From Frankia sp. (lineage in GTDB: Bacteria; Actinomycetota; Actinomycetes; Frankiales; Frankiaceae): a stretch of DNA of 9,070 nucleotides. Below, piece by piece: positions 6,941 through 9,070 of this stretch (its first letter is position 1; every line of letters starts with the position of its first letter). A program made the position numbers and the translations under genes. The stretch lies in NCBI GenBank assembly GCA_019689615.1, contig JADGHD010000161.1, positions 1 to 9,070 of the forward strand, given 5' to 3'. The notes under the pieces were generated by a model. That model worked only from the letters and a program-made list of their open reading frames with translations, was not told the DNA's origin and ran no database searches.

Positions 6941-8152
6941 GTGAGGACGATCGACGACCTGCGGGTCGCCGGGCGCCGGGTGCTGGTCCGCAGCGACCTG
7001 AACGTGCCGCTGGACCGCTCCGGCGACACACCAAGGATCACCGATGACGGCCGGGTGCTGGCCAGCGCCCCGACCATCCGGGCGCTCGCCGAGCGCGGCG
7101 CCCGGGTGGTGGTCTGCTCGCACCTGGGCCGGCCCAAGGGCGAGTACGACGAGAAGTACTCGCTCGCCCCGGTGGCGAAGCGCCTCGGCGAGGTGCTCGG
7201 CCGGGCGGTCGCCTTCACCGGCGACGGCACGTCCGACATCGCCGGGCCGGCGGCCGCCGACGTCGTCGCCAGGCTCGGCGACGGCGAGGTGGCGCTGCTG
7301 GACAACCTGCGGTTCCACCCGGGCGAGACGAGCAAGGACGCCACGGTGCGGGCGGCGTTCGCCGACCAGCTGGCCGGGCTCGCCGAGTTCTACGTCGGCG
7401 ACGCCTTCGGCGCGGTGCACCGGGCGCACGCCAGCGTCTCCGACGTGCCCAAGCGGCTGCCGCACGCGGCCGGCGGGCTGGTGCTCGCCGAGCTCGACGT
7501 GCTGCGCAGGCTGACCGGGGAGCCGGACCGCCCGTACGCGGTCGTGCTCGGCGGCTCGAAGGTGTCGGACAAGCTCGGCGTGATCCGGGCGCTGCTGCCG
7601 AAGGTCGACGCCCTGCTGGTCGGCGGCGGCATGTGCTTCACCTTCCTCGCCGCCCAGGGCCACGGCGTCGGCGCGTCGCTGCTCGAGTCCGACATGATCG
7701 ACACCTGCAAGGACCTGCTCGCCGAGGGCGGCGACCGGATCGTGCTGCCGACCGACGTGGTGATCGCGGACCGGTTCGCCGCGGACGCGCAGACCGCCGT
7801 CGTGCCGGCCGGCGGCATCCGGGACGGCTGGCTCGGCCTGGACATCGGGCCCGAGTCGACCGCGCTGTTCGCGCGGCGGCTGGCCGACGCGGCGACGATC
7901 TTCTGGAACGGGCCGATGGGCGTGTTCGAGATGGCGCCGTTCGCTGCCGGCACCCGGGGCGTCGCCGAGGCGGTGGCCGCCAGGACCGGTGGCGGGGCGT
8001 TCACCGTCGTCGGCGGTGGCGACTCGGCCGCGGCCGTGCGCACCCTGGGCATCCCCGAGTCGTCGTTCAGCCACATCTCAACCGGCGGCGGGGCGAGCCT
8101 GGAGTTCCTCGAGGGCAAGACCCTGCCCGGCATCGCGGCGCTGGAGGTCTGA
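6941..8152 (+). CDS. pgk: Phosphoglycerate kinase
   Basis: The enzyme transfers the acyl phosphate of 1,3-bisphosphoglycerate to ADP, making ATP and 3-phosphoglycerate in the cytoplasm. It has 403 residues, a usual monomeric length. The substrate site is seen in VRSDLNVP (Arg17, Asp19, Asn21), SHLGRPKG and LDNLRFHPGE, followed by GDAFGAVHRAHAS. The nucleotide domain shows GGSKVSDK (from 204), WNGPMGVFE (from 322) and GGGDSAAAV (358-366). The C-terminal hinge STGGGASLEFLEGKTLPG is complete. The start is GTG 6941, with the purine run GAGAGG (6926-6931) nine bases before it. The 60-base gap from gap shows no clear terminator or promoter. tpiA begins five bases after the pgk stop (TGAgccgATG), so the three enzymes are probably co-transcribed. 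Confidence 0.98.
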   Translation: MRTIDDLRVAGRRVLVRSDLNVPLDRSGDTPRITDDGRVLASAPTIRALAERGARVVVCSHLGRPKGEYDEKYSLAPVAKRLGEVLGRAVAFTGDGTSDIAGPAAADVVARLGDGEVALLDNLRFHPGETSKDATVRAAFADQLAGLAEFYVGDAFGAVHRAHASVSDVPKRLPHAAGGLVLAELDVLRRLTGEPDRPYAVVLGGSKVSDKLGVIRALLPKVDALLVGGGMCFTFLAAQGHGVGASLLESDMIDTCKDLLAEGGDRIVLPTDVVIADRFAADAQTAVVPAGGIRDGWLGLDIGPESTALFARRLADAATIFWNGPMGVFEMAPFAAGTRGVAEAVAARTGGGAFTVVGGGDSAAAVRTLGIPESSFSHISTGGGASLEFLEGKTLPGIAALEV

Positions 8153-8156
8153 GCCG

Positions 8157-9017
8157 ATGACGCCACCCCCGCTGGGACGCTCCGGCTCGACGGGCCGGGC
8201 CGCCGCGCCGGGCGACGCCCCGAAGCCGCGGCCCAAGGGCACCGGCCGGCGCACGCTCGTGGCCGGCAACTGGAAGATGAACCTCAACCACCTCGAGGCG
8301 ATCGCGCTGGTGCAGAAGATCGCCTACGACCTGAAGCCAGCCGAGCTGGAGACGGTCGAGACGGTGGTCTTCCCCCCGTTCGTCGACCTGCGCAGCGTGC
8401 AGACCACCGTCGACGGGGACAAGCTGGGCATCGCCTACGGTGCCCAGGACGTCTCGCCGTTCGACTCGGGCGCGCACACCGGGGACATCAGCGGCGCGAT
8501 GCTGGCCAAGCTGGGCTGCAGCTACGTGATCGTCGGCCACTCGGAGCGGCGGACCGACCACCACGAGGACGACGCCCTGGTGGCCAGGAAGGCGGCCGCG
8601 GCCTACCGGCACGGGCTGGTGCCGATCGTGTGCATCGGCGAGCACGAGGACGTCCGGCTCGCCGGCAACCACGTCGAGCACTGCCTGAACCAGCTCACCG
8701 GCTCGCTCGCCGGGCTGACGCCGGTCCAGGCCGAGTCGCTGGTCATCGCCTACGAGCCGGTCTGGGCGATCGGCACCGGCCGCACCGCGTCGGCGCAGGA
8801 CGCCCAGGACATGTGCAAGGCCGTGCGCGGCCGGCTGGCCGAGCTGTTCAGCCCGGAGCTGGCCGACCGGATCCGGGTGCTCTACGGCGGCTCGGTCAAG
8901 GCGGCCAACGCCGCCGAGCTGTTCACCATGCCGGACGTGGATGGCGGCCTCGTCGGCGGCGCGAGCCTGGTCGCCGAGGAGTTCACCGCCATCGTCCGCA
9001 GCGGCCCGCCGGCCTGA
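8157..9017 (+). CDS. tpiA: Triosephosphate isomerase with N-terminal extension
   Basis: It interconverts dihydroxyacetone phosphate and glyceraldehyde-3-phosphate, feeding the gap reaction. The TIM-barrel core is complete: GNWKMN with catalytic Lys40, GHSERR with electrophile His128, AYEPVWAIGTG with base Glu200 and the flexible loop, and LYGGSVK plus the GGASL phosphate-binding turn near the end. At 286 residues it is about 25-30 longer than usual. The excess is a Pro/Arg/Gly-rich N-terminus (residues 1-32) that looks disordered and has no signal-peptide character. ATG 8157 is supported by GGAGG (8143-8147) nine bases upstream, inside the end of pgk. No better-placed start lies closer to the core, so the extension is probably translated. 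Confidence 0.97.
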   Translation: MTPPPLGRSGSTGRAAAPGDAPKPRPKGTGRRTLVAGNWKMNLNHLEAIALVQKIAYDLKPAELETVETVVFPPFVDLRSVQTTVDGDKLGIAYGAQDVSPFDSGAHTGDISGAMLAKLGCSYVIVGHSERRTDHHEDDALVARKAAAAYRHGLVPIVCIGEHEDVRLAGNHVEHCLNQLTGSLAGLTPVQAESLVIAYEPVWAIGTGRTASAQDAQDMCKAVRGRLAELFSPELADRIRVLYGGSVKAANAAELFTMPDVDGGLVGGASLVAEEFTAIVRSGPPA

Positions 9018-9025
9018 TCGGCCGG
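9009..9025 (+). terminator. Hairpin across the tpiA stop codon (weak terminator candidate)
   Basis: CCGGCC (9009-9014) and GGCCGG (9020-9025) form a six-base-pair stem with a five-base loop that contains the TGA stop. No T-run follows. Such U-less hairpins are proposed as terminators in actinobacteria, but in GC-rich DNA short stems also arise often by chance. Confidence 0.25.
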
Positions 9026-9056
9026 TCGCGCCACACCGCTGCCTCGGGAGGGCCCG

Positions 9057-9070
9057 GGACCGTCTGGTCC
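9057..9070 (+). terminator. Hairpin at the window edge, possibly half of a longer terminator
   Basis: GGACC (9057-9061), loop GTCT, and GGTCC (9066-9070) pair perfectly up to the last base of the window. The bases just before (GGGCCCG, 9050-9056) could extend the stem if the next bases are complementary. It lies about 40 bases after tpiA, a suitable place for the end of the operon. The call depends on sequence beyond the window. Confidence 0.35.

Overview
This is a GC-rich actinobacterial chromosome segment. Signs of this are GTG start codons, codons with strong third-position G/C, very tight gene spacing, and a WhiA protein of the sporulating-actinomycete type. Gene order (uvrC-rapZ-yvcK-whiA-gap-pgk-tpiA) matches the conserved block known from Streptomyces and relatives. 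The Ala/Thr/Pro-rich insertions and tails on housekeeping proteins resemble Frankia-like genomes, but the genus is my guess.

Layout. Bases 1-281 are non-coding and hold three structures: a 37-bp tandem repeat that runs off the left edge, a tight cluster of four GACAC pentamers (the motif reported for Streptomyces WhiA), and promoter-like elements ending in a probable leaderless start for uvrC. Bases 282-5666 form a run of four same-strand genes, with a 4-base overlap or 5-base gaps between them: excinuclease subunit UvrC, the P-loop protein RapZ, the CofD-like factor YvcK, and the sporulation regulator WhiA. A spacer of about 200 bases with two more GACAC copies separates this run from the lower-glycolysis operon: gap, pgk and tpiA (5867-9017). 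The window ends in what may be the first half of a terminator.

How the parts fit together. The first block joins DNA repair to three small regulators of cell-envelope precursor supply, carbon flux and development. The second block makes three consecutive central glycolytic enzymes. If the GACAC clusters are real WhiA sites, WhiA, encoded at the end of the first operon, would bind in front of its own operon and in front of gap. That would link the developmental switch to repair and central carbon metabolism.

I see no mobile element, CRISPR array, tRNA or rRNA, and no unknown multi-gene system. All seven genes are recognisable families that look intact. The points worth a second look are regulatory DNA and repeat structure, not new genes.
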